Shown: positions 10,329 through 22,200, counted from the stretch's first letter. The stretch: DNA of 41,547 bases from Ectocarpus siliculosus (GCA_000310025.1 FN649740.1:2589981-2631527); one strand, 5' to 3'. Program-made: numbers and translations. The notes: generated by a model not told the origin, from the sequence alone.

Positions 10329-13300
10329 ATGCAGGCCCCGACAAGGGCAACATCAACAGCAGCCCGCTGCCGATGGCGTCGACAGCCGCAGAGCTACCAC
10401 ACGCACCAAGCACCGCTAAACAACAACAACAACATCAGGAGAAAGAAACCCCCACGCCGGCGTAGCAGTAGTTCCGCGTTCTCCACCTCCCTGTCCCTGG
10501 TACTACTTTTAGCGGTCTGCTGCTGGTGCGGGCGAGCGGCGGCGGCGGCGGCTCCAGGAAGCCCGCTAACGCTGCGCGTTCGCATGCCGGACGGCGCCGT
10601 CAAGCGCGTGAAAGCGACGGGCGCGGACACGATCGACGGCATACTGGGCAAGTTGGGGATGGAGAAGGGCGACGGGGGCAGCGGGGAGGGGTTGAGCACG
10701 GACGCCTCTGCAGGGAGTTCCACGGCGGACGGTGCGACGTCGGTGGCGGCCCTGGGTCTAGGGAACGGGGACTTCTTGTACGTCAAGGTTAGTGTGCGTA
10801 TCATAGGTGGCCTTTGATGTTAGGAACACAAATACGTGGGGGTGCTTATCCACCGGGTGACGAGCTAGTCGTGCTCGTCGTATGGCCATTCCGCTCCGTG
10901 TGATGCTGACTCGATTTGTCTCGTGCACAAGTCTCTCTTGTGATGTAGCCAAAGCCAAGGGTATCGATACATTGGCGGCGCACGCCGGGCGTGATGTTCC
11001 ACGACACGTTGCGACGTAGCCGTCAAGCCCTTGCTGTTTGTGAACGGCCTAACAAGATTTCAAGGGCAAACAAGAACAACGGAGACATACTTTTTCGCTG
11101 GTTTGGTGTGCAATCCTTCCTTCGCCCTGTGAGGGCAACTTCCCTGTGCCCCAAGCGTAAAAGCAACAGCCGCCGCTCCGCTGGCGAACATTTCGTCGTC
11201 TTTTTCTTCCTTCCGCCACAGAGCGATTCGGCCGCGCGGGCCGCGGCGAAGGCGAAGTCGGACGCCTTGGGGAGGATGAAGGCGGCGGTCGTCGGAGACA
11301 AGACCGGCGGGAGCAAGTTCGTGCCGTTTCCCCAGCACGCCAGGTATGGCTTTTTGGAGGTGTGCCTGGTGGTGGGTGCGCTTGAGCTTTGGTGTTGTTG
11401 CTGCTCTGCTATTTCCGACCGTGCTCGGAAAGGGATGCTTGTTTCTGGTCACGGCAAAGCTACAGTAGGCTCATCTGTCCCTGGCGATGTTGTAGCTTCT
11501 TTCCGTAGCGATTTTGTAGGCTGAAATTGTCGTGTCGTCTCGCCGGTGCTTGCTCCGTGGAGGAGTGGACACTCGGTGGACGTGTGTGAGGACCCTGTTC
11601 GGCAGCTTCTTAAGTGGTTGAGCAGGCTTATGGTGCTCGCTGAAAACACACCCCATTACTTTTGTCAAACGGGGTGGGTCTATAACGGCAGGCCGCCGCC
11701 GCCACGAGCGACGAAGCGCGTCAAGACCTGGCAGGACATCGAGGCCATGCAGGCGCAGACCTTCTCCCTCAAGCCTCAGAAGGACTCGAACGTCAAGAAG
11801 ATCAGCGTGGAGCAGTCCGCCATGGACGACTTCGTTGGGTGAGCCCCAGCACTCCTTTTCCTGCGCTTTTTTTTTCTTTTCTTTTTTTCCAACTTCTCGC
11901 GCTTGATCCAGCGTGTCGTATTCGGACTTGTGTGTGTTTGCGTTCTCAGGGGCTTGAGCTTCGGGCCGAAACATGGCTGGGTGCCGTGTTTACTTCAATT
12001 AGCTTTTGGAAGACACTGCCGTAACTACAAAGACAAATTGGCACGTCGTGGGGTTATGAACGCGTGCCCTCCTGCGCGCGCGCCGGCATCGTCATGTCCA
12101 ATATTAATATTCTGGTGGTAAAGGGTGAGGCTAGAAATGAAGACCCCCCACCTCGGGCGACATGGCAGTATCGCATGTGCAGGATGGGAGAGGAGAGGTT
12201 GCCGAGAATAGTATTGGAGGCGAAGTGGGCAAACAAAAAGAGGGGTAGACAACCCACGGAATGGGCCAAGGTTGTAGAGGACGTGTGGAAGGGGTTCGAC
12301 GAAGGCGAAACGCTGGAAACGGAGGGTCTACACGGGTTCAAGGAGAAGATATCTGTTGCTTGTGCCGAGAGAGAAGAACGGAATCTAAGGAAAGAAACCG
12401 AGGATAAGGAGGGTCTAGAACTGTACGGAATGTTGGAAAGAAGGCATAGGGTTCAAAGATCACCTACATGGACCAATGAATGCAGGGACAACGCTTAAGG
12501 TCAAATTCAGGACCGGGGACATAGGCCTTCGAGAACGTCGACGAAGACATAGGACGGTAGGCGACGAAGACGACAAGTTCAAATGTGATTGCGGCTTCGA
12601 ATGCGAAGACCGTGTTCATGTAGTCGCGGAATGTCAGTAGTACGAAGAGGAGAGGGAAGTGTACATGACTGAGCTGGGAAAAATACAAGGGAGGTACAGG
12701 GAGATGTTTGAGGCATAGAATAGAGAGGAGAGGACGGTAGCTGTACTGGGGAGTAGGAAGTGGTTTGAAAAGGCGGGAAGGGTTGTCGTTAGGATAGATA
12801 GATAGACTAGGGACGACATTTTTGAGCCACCTTTGGCAAAGTAGGAAGGAACGATTGGCCATCGGTGATCGGTCATGTGGAAACCATGCTCCGTCCTTGC
12901 CCCTCATTTGCGGGGCTCCTCTTTCGGACCTCTCGCCTTGCTCGTCGGGTGACTCCCGGAGCACTGCTCTTCCGCTGACATCGGTGACTTATTAAACCTC
13001 TCGTGTGTGTGGTTTGCCTACAACCATACCAGCACGAGCGACGCGCTCCTCCGCAAACGGAGGCAGGTGTGAGGGTCATCGGTGTTTTCACAGCTGACGA
13101 CGTGCCTGACCAAAATGACCACACCTCCCGCGCAGCAGCAGCAGCAGCAGCAGCAGCAGCACAAAAAAATCCTACCCGCTTTTCTTAAGGCCCCCCTCCG
13201 CCCCGACCCTTTGCGCGACGACGCCTCCTTCGAGCAGATATCTCAAGCAGACGGGTCTGCGGAAGCACCGGTGCGCCCTGCTGTTCGGGCGCGTCAGCCC

Positions 13301-16300
13301 AAGCACCAACGGCGTCAAGGTGGAGGCGATGTACGAGCCCCCTCAGCAGCAGCCGCAGCGGCAAGAGGGAGGCAGTAGCAGCAGCAGCAGCAGCAGCACG
13401 TACGATCCGTCCGCTCTGGCGGAGGCTGCCAGGGTGGCGGTGGCGGCGGCGACGCTGGAAGACGGTGGGAGTAGGGAGTGCGAGGCCGAAAGCTCCGCGG
13501 CGGCGGCGGACGTNNNNNNNNNNNNNNNNNNNNNNNNNNNNNNNNNNNNNNNNNNNNNNNNNNNNNNNNNNNNNNNNNNNNNNNNNNNNNNNNNNNNNNN
13601 NNNNNNNNNNNNNATTGCAAGCCCAAGGGCTCCGGGGGGGCGGCGGACTTTCCCCGGGTTGGGGGGGGGGCGGGGCTTTGGGGGTGGCGCTGGGGGGGAG
13701 GGTCCTTCCCCCCCGCCAGGGGAAAAGGGCCAGGAGAGGGAGGGGGAAGGGGAAAGGGGGGGGGGGGGGGGGGGGGTGTACTCATAGTCGTTCATAGTCG
13801 TGCATGCCGTAGTCGTTAGACCATTGACCTCGCAGTAGGGGGGGGGCGCAATAACGATTGGACTGCAGCGGAAGTTGCGGCGTTGTTTTGCCGTAGTGCG
13901 TTTGCTTGTCGGCAGGGTAAGGCCGTGCGCCACATGGCTCGTGCAGCGCGCCATGAGAGATGCCCCCCTGTCTCTCCCATCCACAGGGGTTTCGCAGTTC
14001 ACCCACTGGTCGGCGGTTCTAACTTCGGTTTGATCTCGGTTTTTAGGTTTGTGCTAACCGTTTGTCTTTCTTTCGAAATACTCAAACGTTTTTGTTCCCA
14101 CCTCACGAACCACTTTGGCGACTGGGAGGTGCCGTGCCGATATAGCCCCGAGAGTCTTTGTGTTATTGCTGGTAGAGCCGTGTGTCCTGGCTTGGGTCCG
14201 ACTCCGACAGTACTCGCTCGCCCTCCGTCGCTTCTTGTTCCGTTTTTTTTTCCCTTTTTCCAAAAAGAGGGAGCACTTCATGGCGGCCGCGGACGTGGCG
14301 ACGGCGGCCGCCCTGCAGCTCATGTCGATGGCGGACAAGGGCAAGGAGGAAGGCGTTCTCGTGGCCACGGTGACGGTCCCAGTCAACGCGACAACTGGAG
14401 AGGTACGCACGAGATACAAACTGTGAAAGCGAAGGCCTATCGATCCTTTTAGTGCTTTTGGATTTTAAAGCTAGAGGTGTCAAAGAAAAAATGCCGCAGG
14501 GGTAGCTTGTGGCAGCCAAGCGTTCGTGACGACGTTGCTTGTGTGCGTTCTTCGATGTGTGCTCGCTCAGCTACCCATCGCATTTTTAGTGGACGGTGAT
14601 GGTGACTACCGCCGGTGACAGTTCGCGTCACTCGAGAGGGTGTCAATTGGCTTTGCTTTGAGCCAATAGTGTGGCTGGAATGTTTTCGTGCGTAACGTTT
14701 CGTGTTTGCGCGGTACGGAACGCGCCGCCACTTAAAGAACAAAGGGGTTAAGATGTTGAGCCTCAAGAATATCAAAAGTTTTTAAGAACTTGAGCACCAT
14801 TTGTGAGCTCGGATAAGAACTACTACGCTAAAACCTATGGAGCGACCATGTCGTAGCATGACCCCAGGAATACGGTAAAGAACCCCACCCTCGGCCGAAC
14901 TAAAAAGAGGTTCTCAAGTGGTGGTGCGTTCTGTAGTGATTGGAAATTTCATGTGTTGGTGTGTAAAGTTTTCGTGTTTGCCTCCGTCATCTGTTTCGGT
15001 GACAACACCCGTTGCACGGCAAAAAGCGAAATTTGAGCAACCGGGTGGGCGTTGGATTAGATATTTTCATGTCCAACAAGCGTGCAGGCTCAATCTTCCC
15101 TTGCACATGTACTCAAATTTACGCCTCCGCTGTTGACCTTGTGCGCCCGCGAACACCCGCACACACACACACAAAAAAATAGATGGCGACGGAAGCTTTC
15201 AGCGTCAGCAACCAGACCGTGCAGATGTTCAGCGAGGGGGTGCTTGGGCACCACCAGCCCGAACCAACCGCGGGCAGGTGAGGACACTACTGTTGCAGTA
15301 AAAAAGAACACGGTGTCTTTTTGCCATCGTAGCGCAATTGTGATCCAGTACAAGGTCGCATGAAGTTGGCGCCGGTCGCCCTGTTCAAGGCCGGTGAAGT
15401 CGAGTGACACCGATGGGATATTCGAGCTGTCTCATTCATGCTCTCGAGAAATGTCATTGGTTCGGTAGAACGCCCGTCAGCCCAGATCCCTTGGCACCGT
15501 CGTGCGGCTTTAATCAGGGCAGCACAACTAGTTTATGCGTTTGTTGTGACGCGCTCAAGTCAAGCCAGGACCGAGCGAGTCGCAAAAGTACCTCTTTTCT
15601 TAAATGCAGGTGCTGCTGCTGCGCGTCGGTTTGCGCGGGGCGGTTTCTGCCATTCCTGCGTTTTTTTTCACTGCTGAGACTTCGTTTTTTTTTTCTAGTC
15701 CGTGACGCCGCTGCGTTGTGCCGCCTAGCTGGTAGACCAACTGGCCGTGGCGTAGCGAGCCTAGTCCCGTTGATCCTGCGCTCATCCTGACTGCCTGCCG
15801 TCTGTTCCGGCGTCGTCAGCGGCGACGGTAGCAGCTTTTGGTGGTGTGGCCTATAGCCCCACCTCCCTCTCCTGCCCTGTGCACAACACGAGAACCGTTG
15901 TTGATATGTAGTACTTCCCCCCCCAACCCCCCGTGCTTTCCGTGGCTTGCGTTGGCTCGGCGTCAGGGTAGCAACTACGGCGGCGGTAAAGGAGGGAAGC
16001 AAGGAGACAACGACACCGGAGACGCTCGGACTGATCTGTAACGTGGCTATCGTTCAGCACGAGGGGGTGTTGCAGACGAGGTGGGACCGGGGTACGGCGC
16101 CCCTCTGGATGTTTTTGTGTCGTTCGCTCGCTGTTCGTGCTGTGCAGTGGGCGGTACGCGGGGGGCCTGTTCTGCCCAACGGGCTTGTGTGGTTTCCTCA
16201 GGAATATAGTAGGCTGCGTGTGTTCTGAGCGTTAGTTCCGACGGTAAGTGTAACGTATCTATTTGTCTCTCTTTCTCTCTTTGTATCACTCTGTCTCTGT

Positions 16301-17375
16301 CTCTCTCTCCCCCCCTCTCTCTGCCTGCCTCCGTCGATCTCCCCCTTCGGTTTATCTGTCTGTCTGCCTGTCTGTCTGTCTCACTCTTCTATTCCCTCCC
16401 TCTCTCCCTCTGCCCCCCCTCTCAATCTCAACCTACGCCGGGGCTGTGACTAAACGCACAGATTCCCCTCGGCGAATCGATCGAAGGCAGCGTCCCTTTC
16501 TGACCTCAAGGAGTGCCTCTTCGGGAAGATTGGATCCAAGGCTGCAGCAAAGAACCAGAAGAAGCAAAAGCAGCCGTCCTTTTTGAAGCGTCTGTCGGAC
16601 TTTCAGCTCCTGTTGTTTTTGTCTCGTCAGGTGTGTGTTGTGTGTGTGTGGGGGGGCTCGCCTTAGAATGTAAAGTTTGACACGTCTGACGACGGCTGCC
16701 GGACTTTCAGCTCCTGCTGTTTTTGTCTCGCCAGGTGTGTGTTACGGGGGGGGGGCGGGGGGGGCGGGGGGGCGTATAATATATAGTTTGACACGTCTTC
16801 TTGCAGGAACGAAACGCTTTCTTCCGCGGTGGTGGTTTTCCTCCGCGGTGGCGATCTTTGCCGATGCGTTCATACCCTAGGTGACGCAAGATATCACCCT
16901 CCCCCAGACCGATTTTCAAGGCTCGGTTTTTGTCCACGATGAAGAGGATATGAAATTAAACCTCGCGTTTCGGAAAGCTCTCGATGAGACGGCGCCAACG
17001 CCGCGCTATTTTTTAGCTCCGCCGCTCTGTCTGTTGTGGAGTACTCGGGTTTTAAAAGTCGGTCCAGGGTATGTGGTATATCTCGGTTATCTCGGTGAGG
17101 TGTGACTACGGCATGAAGCACATCACGCCCAAAAAAACATGTCTGGCAGAGACGCGGGGAGTCTCTTCTCCTCCTCCTCCTGCCCGCCTTCCCTTTCCGC
17201 GTGCCCTGGCTGACGCTCGTGTCGCGCTGTGTGTATCGCGCGCGCTCTCCTTTCTTCTCAGATGGGGTTCTCGAGAGATTTCGAAGAGCTGTGCTCCGTG
17301 GTGCAGAAGCGAGACGGAAAGAGCCCCGCCCTGGACAAGCTCAAGGTCGTCCTGGAAAATCTCTGCGACGCATGA
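10329..17375 (+). CDS. NPL4: NPL4-type CDC48/p97 cofactor with hydrophobic leader (9 exons seen, gap inside)
   Basis: NPL4 works with UFD1 and CDC48 to extract ubiquitinated proteins. Exons are 10329-10787, 11222-11343, 11692-11838, 13238-13513 (runs into the N gap), 14268-14402, 15183-15277, 15967-16080, 16462-16630 and 17262-17375. Apart from the joins across the gap, every phase agrees. Exon 1 has a ubiquitin/UBX-like fold (LTLRVRMPDGAVKRV, then GNGDFLYVK). Exons 3-4 carry KRVKTWQDIEAMQ, a YLKQTG segment and the MPN-like LLFGRV with MYEPPQ. Later exons carry EAFSVSNQTVQMF, GLICNVAIVQHEG, FPSANR and the C-terminal signature LSDFQLLLFLSR. It ends EELCSVVQKRDG to ENLCDA and TGA. No Cys/His zinc finger is visible, as in plant NPL4. 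The VGWIF-type segment is missing and is probably in the gap. The start at 10329 is the nearest upstream in-frame Met and places SLSLVLLLAVCCWC before the domain. That leader is unusual for cytosolic NPL4. The acceptor of exon 5 (AAAAAG) is weak. Confidence 0.88.
11839..13237 (+). other. NPL4 intron 3 (1.4 kb), host of the LINE relic
   Basis: The donor is GTTGG|GTGAGC and the acceptor CGAGCAG|A. The phase joins FVG to YLKQTG, as expected for NPL4. It contains the LINE fragment and, close to the acceptor, a (CAG)n run at about 13133-13160. Confidence 0.85.
12120..12890 (+). mobile_element. Decayed LINE (non-LTR retrotransposon) 3' fragment
   Basis: The conceptual translation has the C-terminal signature of many non-LTR reverse-transcriptase proteins. 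It shows CRMGEERLPRIVLEAKWA and KKRGRQPTEWAKVV, then after a frameshift near 12485 FRTGDIGLRER and a CxC...H...C block (CDCGFECEDRVHVVAEC). In-frame stops follow (near 12639, 12717 and 12804). The reverse-transcriptase and endonuclease domains are absent, so it is 5'-truncated. It sits in NPL4 intron 3 in the sense orientation. Confidence 0.75.
13514..13613. other. Assembly gap, 100 Ns
   Basis: Exactly 100 Ns, usually a placeholder for a gap of unknown size. It interrupts NPL4 exon 4 inside a low-complexity region. The next 160 bases are extremely G-rich with long homopolymers, so the sequence just right of the gap is of doubtful quality. Confidence 0.98.
13750..13845. repeat. Dispersed poly-G-led repeat, copy 2
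   Basis: A run of about 20 G is followed by TGTACTCATAGTCG, CATGCCGTAGTCG and AGACCATTGACCTCGCA, matching the order of blocks at 4035-4110. It lies in NPL4 after the gap. Part of the same motif (GACTACGGCATG, its complement) also occurs at about 17103 and 24809. Confidence 0.6.
14749..14822. repeat. Single copy of the minisatellite-flanking element
   Basis: This stretch (ATCAAA, AAGAACTTGAGCACCATTTG, GAGCTCGGATAAGAAC) resembles both flanks of the 15-bp minisatellite in the myosin gene. It lies in the NPL4 intron between exons 5 and 6 and is not amplified. Confidence 0.55.
16262..16432. repeat. CT-rich low-complexity tract
   Basis: TCTC, CTGT and CCCTCT repeats in the NPL4 intron just before exon 8. 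It may serve as a very long polypyrimidine tract for the acceptor at 16461. Confidence 0.8.
16691..16801 (+). pseudogene. Partial tandem duplication of NPL4 exon 8 end and following intron
   Basis: The last 40 or so bases of exon 8 (encoding DFQLLLFLSRQ) and the donor GTGTGTGTT recur about 104 bp downstream with only a few changes. A shared GTTTGACACGTCT follows each copy (16675, 16786). The second copy has no acceptor before it. Reading through to its donor meets a stop, so it is a non-functional exon fragment. Confidence 0.85.
16872..17096. mobile_element. MITE-like inverted-repeat element, diverged copy
   Basis: The left arm (ATACCC..., GACCGATTTTCAAGGCTCGG) and the right arm ending near 17096 are imperfect inverted complements. 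Both resemble the better-preserved copy at 19640-19862. It lies in the last NPL4 intron. Confidence 0.7.
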
Positions 17376-19210
17376 TTGTATGTAGATACCGCCCGGGCAG
17401 CTACACTCGGACGGGTGGCGCTTCGCGACAAAGGGGGCGGGCGGTACTCGAGGGCAGAGTAGCATCGGCGGCTGCGGGTGCTTGAGGCGGCTGTAAGCGG
17501 GGCGGTGCGGACTTTGCGGGTGCGTTTGGGTTATCGGAACCAGCTCTGGAGCTTCCGCACTTTGTGTGTGTCGTGCGCTGCTGCAGTGGGTGTTTCGGTG
17601 CATGGTTGACAAGGAAGGATGCGCTCTGTTCGGTCGCGGGGACAGAGGAGTTGGCTGCTACTGCAATACATACCTACCAGGATGTTTGCCGTGTGCGGGC
17701 TGACTGGCGTGTTGCGATATCCGGCGCGTTGCTGCGACACAGACGTTGTGTAGAGAAGCTGTGTTGGGTATGCATGCGAGCGGGTGGGGGAGCAGAGTTG
17801 CCGCCGTGCATGGCGCGGACGAGGCTCAGCGGTGCACAGCTAGAGAGATAAGTGTTACGGTCGATAGTGTGTGTTGAAAGGAGCAGTTTGGCGCACATGG
17901 TGGCGTATTAGTCTATCTAGATGAATGGTAAATTGGATGTCTTCGGTAGAGTATAGGCATGGGAAGTGCGTTGTTCGTGGTTGGCACGCTGTCAGATTTC
18001 GTCGAGTCGGATGCATGCGTATTTTTGCGAAGAAGGTGGTTGTTGTTGTGTTCGTTTGTGCACCTGGTTGCGCTAGTGATGTAACTCCGTTAATCTTGGT
18101 GGGAATAGCCGAAAAATCGTGCCTTGTGTTTTCGTTCGAAAATGGAAGAAGAGGGTTGATGCCCGTAGTTGCTGCGTTCATTCACGAGGTATTTCATTGA
18201 AAACGGCATGGGGGCAGGAACAAAGTAGCCAAAGACTAGCTTCCTGTACACATCCATACGTGCCCTGACTTGCCCCAAGTTCCAATTTGACGGGCCGATA
18301 GCTCACCGTTGCATTCATATACGGTCGTGATAGAGCCCACGAAGGTTGACATTAAAACCATTAAGTACGGTGCTTCGAGGTATATATTTTTTTCGTTCGC
18401 CGGCAAGAAGAACTGAACGAAATGGAGTGCAATCTATAGCCTAGTCAGCGCGAACGTACAGAAGTAGTTCGACGGAGGGCTAAAGAGGTTGATGTCCGCA
18501 GAACAAACGTCGGCAGTGTAGTGGGCCTTACAGAGATAAAACACGACCGCCGAAGTCACCATCATCGTGTGTGCAGCATCTACTACTGTACCACCTGCAC
18601 GGTCTACTGTAGACATCCCATGAAATGAATCCAACACTCCATCATTACTTGAACGGCTCCTTTTGCTTGTACATGTAGAGAGAGTTGCCTTCTGGCACCA
18701 AGCCCTCCAAGGCATTTCGATGTAGAACAATCACTGCTGTAGATTGCATCAAACAACATCCCTCGTTCTCGAAAGGGTAGTCTAGACGTCTAGACTCCTG
18801 CGGCTTCGGACGTATTAGTCTTTTCAGTGAGACTGTTGTGTGAGTATTTTCTAAGAACAAGCGCTGCAGGGAGAGGAGACTCCGTACAACATCTGGCGAG
18901 CTACTGACGGCATCCGGAGAAGCGGCGAGTGCCCGGCTCTTTGGCTCAGCGTAGCCAACCGCTCATGTTTCGTTGAGCACATGAATATCGACCAAACAGT
19001 GTTATATGTGTACTGTATAGATATCAACTTATTTGGATGGATCAACTTGGATGGTGTCGGATCGATCATACAGCACTTCTTTTCTTCACCCGCCCGGAAA
19101 AGGTAACCGTCGACACCCTTGTTTTTTTTTTTTTTCGTGTGCCGACATCGTGCAGAGTCAAACTGCGTGCAACAGGATGCAGAGACCTGTACGCTGCACA
19201 GACCAATAAC
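17376..19210. other. Intergenic: NPL4 3' flank to GAF gene upstream region
   Basis: No supported gene. A 95-codon plus-strand frame at 17564-17851 resembles nothing I know and probably falls in the NPL4 3' UTR. A 9-of-10 TACTGCTGTA match lies at 18733. The last 100 bp contain T-rich sequence ahead of the GAF gene start. Confidence 0.55.
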
Positions 19211-22200
19211 ATGAGCTCACCAGAAGCATCAGCTGCTTACCTAGAGCGCTACAACTTCAAGGCGCTCATGGAGTGGCTGACAGCCAGGCGAGTCACTCCT
19301 GTTGGGAGCGTCGAACGTCGGCTCGGCCGTACAGTAGTCTAGGCTTGAGATTTGACTTGGGAAGCGTGTCACAAAATATGCATACATACGCAAAATACTG
19401 CTGTACAAGCATGCGAGTTCGAAACAAGCGTATCTACAGCAGTAAAGTGAAGTGGCTGGCCACCTTTCGAACGGATTCACGATCTTCAACCTCGTGCCGT
19501 TCATAGGTCAATATATCTACAAGTGCGTTGTGGGGGAGCACTGGTCAATATCAGTACAAAACTAGGAATGAGTATGTACCACATTGGAACCACACATGTA
19601 GACTATTGACTACATAGGGCCGTCTACAGCACAGCACATATACCGTATATGACACAAGATAACACACCCCCTTGGCCGATTTTCAAAGCTCGATTTCTCA
19701 ACAGCAGGAAGAGTCACAGCGCCGAAAACGGCGGCGTTGGAACCGTCTCGTCGAGAGCTGTTCGAAAACGTATTGTTTCATTTATGCATCCTCTTCGTCG
19801 TGGAGTAATCGAGCTTTGAAAATCGGTCCAGGGGGTGTGTTATCTTGTGTCATATACGGTATCTGACTTTGGCACGTCTCTATCGTTTCTGCGTATGCAT
19901 ACATACATATGGAACATAAAAATGGGGGATATCCCATGGGCTGTCCGGCGAACAGATACATACGCACGCGCAGATGCCGTCTGTCCCGTTGATGTGTGCC
20001 GTTCGTTCCTCGCGGCAACATTACAACGCGCATACCGTCGTGGTAATTTTTTCTTTCTGCTTCTGTCACGCGATAGTCTACAGCTTTGTAGACCCCCCGG
20101 CTTATTTGGATGCTGATCGTTTCCAGCTCTCTCTCCACCCTAAGTTTTTGATTTGCACATACAAAACTTACTTTTTCACCATATGTACTCCCCAAACCCA
20201 AAAACAATTAATTAAATCAAACACCCCCATATATATATATAGTTTATTCTTTCCCTGACACCACCCATGGCTGGCTTGTGACCACGGAGGAAGGCATCCG
20301 CGTCAGTTGGACCAGTACGGACAATAGAAGTCATTGAGACGAGACCCAATGGTTTTGAAAAACTTTTGTGAGCGCGCCGATTAGTCTATTTTTTTTTTTA
20401 CTCCCCAACACATGCGATAGTGTGCAACAGCAGTGCCATGAAAAACGAGGAGGCAATCGAACATATACCAAACACGCGGATCGATGGTAGACTGTATGAG
20501 GAGTCAATAATTGTGCGTCAGCTGTGCATATGTACGAAGAACCAACCTCTCTTTCGACATTAAGACTATTGTACGTACGTTGTCGTATTGTGGGCATTCG
20601 TCCAGTGTTGTGCGCGGTGTGCGGTGGCGCGCCGATCGAGTCTGTGTGCTGATGGTGATTACGGTTCGCTATCTACAAAAGACGCGTGCACGACGTAAAA
20701 GAGCATGGGTCAACTGGTACCTACCCATTGACGTCCTACAGCAAGCATTCATTTGCCTCGGATATGGCCTTGTACTATGAGCAACGCTGCCTTCTTGTCC
20801 CTAGACTATCAGCCCAGCAATTGATCGCAGTGCGTGCGACTGGCGATGCCTGTACTCTCCAAGCTCTCCTTCTGACTGCAAAAGCTGTGTCCGTTCGTAG
20901 GTGGCGGCTTCTTGTCCGTCGTTCATATAGCCCTGAGTTGGTGCTGGTTGGTATGGGTGCAGCGTTTTCAATCTACACGCACAGCCGAAACCATGAAAGG
21001 CGATCTCACAAGAATAGCTCGTGTGTACATGGTCGTTGCACGCTGTACCTTGACGTTTGGAACCCCCACTCTGCATGGAATGCCTCGCATGTTGTACAGT
21101 AGATAACCCACCCTTCGTATCCGCCAAACGTGCGGCAGATCTATCCTACACCGCCCGGACGATCCGATGGTATTCTGTCGAGACTTGCTGGAAAGGAGCA
21201 TTGGAGAACGGGACGGGAAAACGGCCGCGTACGACCCGACCTGCCCGGCTCGGTTGCTGAAGGTAACTGTTAACTGGACCAAGCAATGCGGGTCTGTTTC
21301 CTTGGCAGGCCTATCGGCAATAATAAGACCAGGCGAATGTTCTAGGCAAGCATACGAAGGCCAGCCTACATTGACGGGTCTCCACTCTGATAGTGTATCA
21401 GCCGCGTTCATCGGAAAGACGTCGACGCACACAAACGTTTTCGCTCGAGGAGTGCCCGCTGGTGGTTGGGTGAGCGAGTGTCCACCGTCTTTCGTGCCAT
21501 GGGGGCTGGGGAGTAAGGACAGTCATCGGACATGTGACTCGAATCGGATTGTTGCAATCAAGTCCTCCACGTTCGAAAAAAAGGGATTTGCCGCTAGCCC
21601 TTGATCTCGAACCACACTCACTGAGAAGAAAGCCTCGAACGAAACCGCACGTTCCGTCGCAATATCGAAAAAAACAAAGGGATGCGTTTGTCTGCACAAA
21701 TGGCAACGCCACAAAGATGGACGAACCAAGGTTGTTTGATATGCCGCCCGCTTGTCCTTGCTGCTGAAGCTATGTTTATTGCGGTACCTGTCGGGAGGCC
21801 GTGCCCAGACACAAGCAAAATCCACTGCCGCGTTCACGGCAACGGACATTTCACTTACCCGCGGGCCACGAAAGCGTCACCTGTACGGACTTTACCATTT
21901 GACACGCTAATTGACGCTTTTAGGAAATTATGATGCTTTCCGTAACCCATCTCCTAGCACCGAACCGCCGACAACACCACAACACGGCGGCAAACACACA
22001 CACACGCAGGAGTGCTACGACGACGCGATGAACGCGGCGGACGAGCACGGCATCATCCACCCGGAGGCATGCCCCCACCCAGCCACCGGGAGAAGAGTGG
22101 ACGGTGATGTCTCCGCCGCCGCCGCCGCCGCCGGCACGGGTGGGGCCGCGAAGGACACGACAAGCAGCAGCAGCAGCGGCGACGGCGGCCCGACCGGCAA

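Noticed and set aside
12064-12498. 144-codon frame as a host gene
   Set aside because: Its content matches the C-terminal part of LINE proteins and it continues, frameshifted and with stops, downstream.
17564-17851. 95-codon Cys-rich frame
   Set aside because: No domain, no splice context, and it falls just past the NPL4 stop, so most likely 3' UTR.
20686-21102. 138-codon frame upstream of RIIa-GAF exon 2
   Set aside because: Non-ATG start and no family resemblance; exon 1 at 19211-19287 joins exon 2 in phase and completes the RIIa motif without it.
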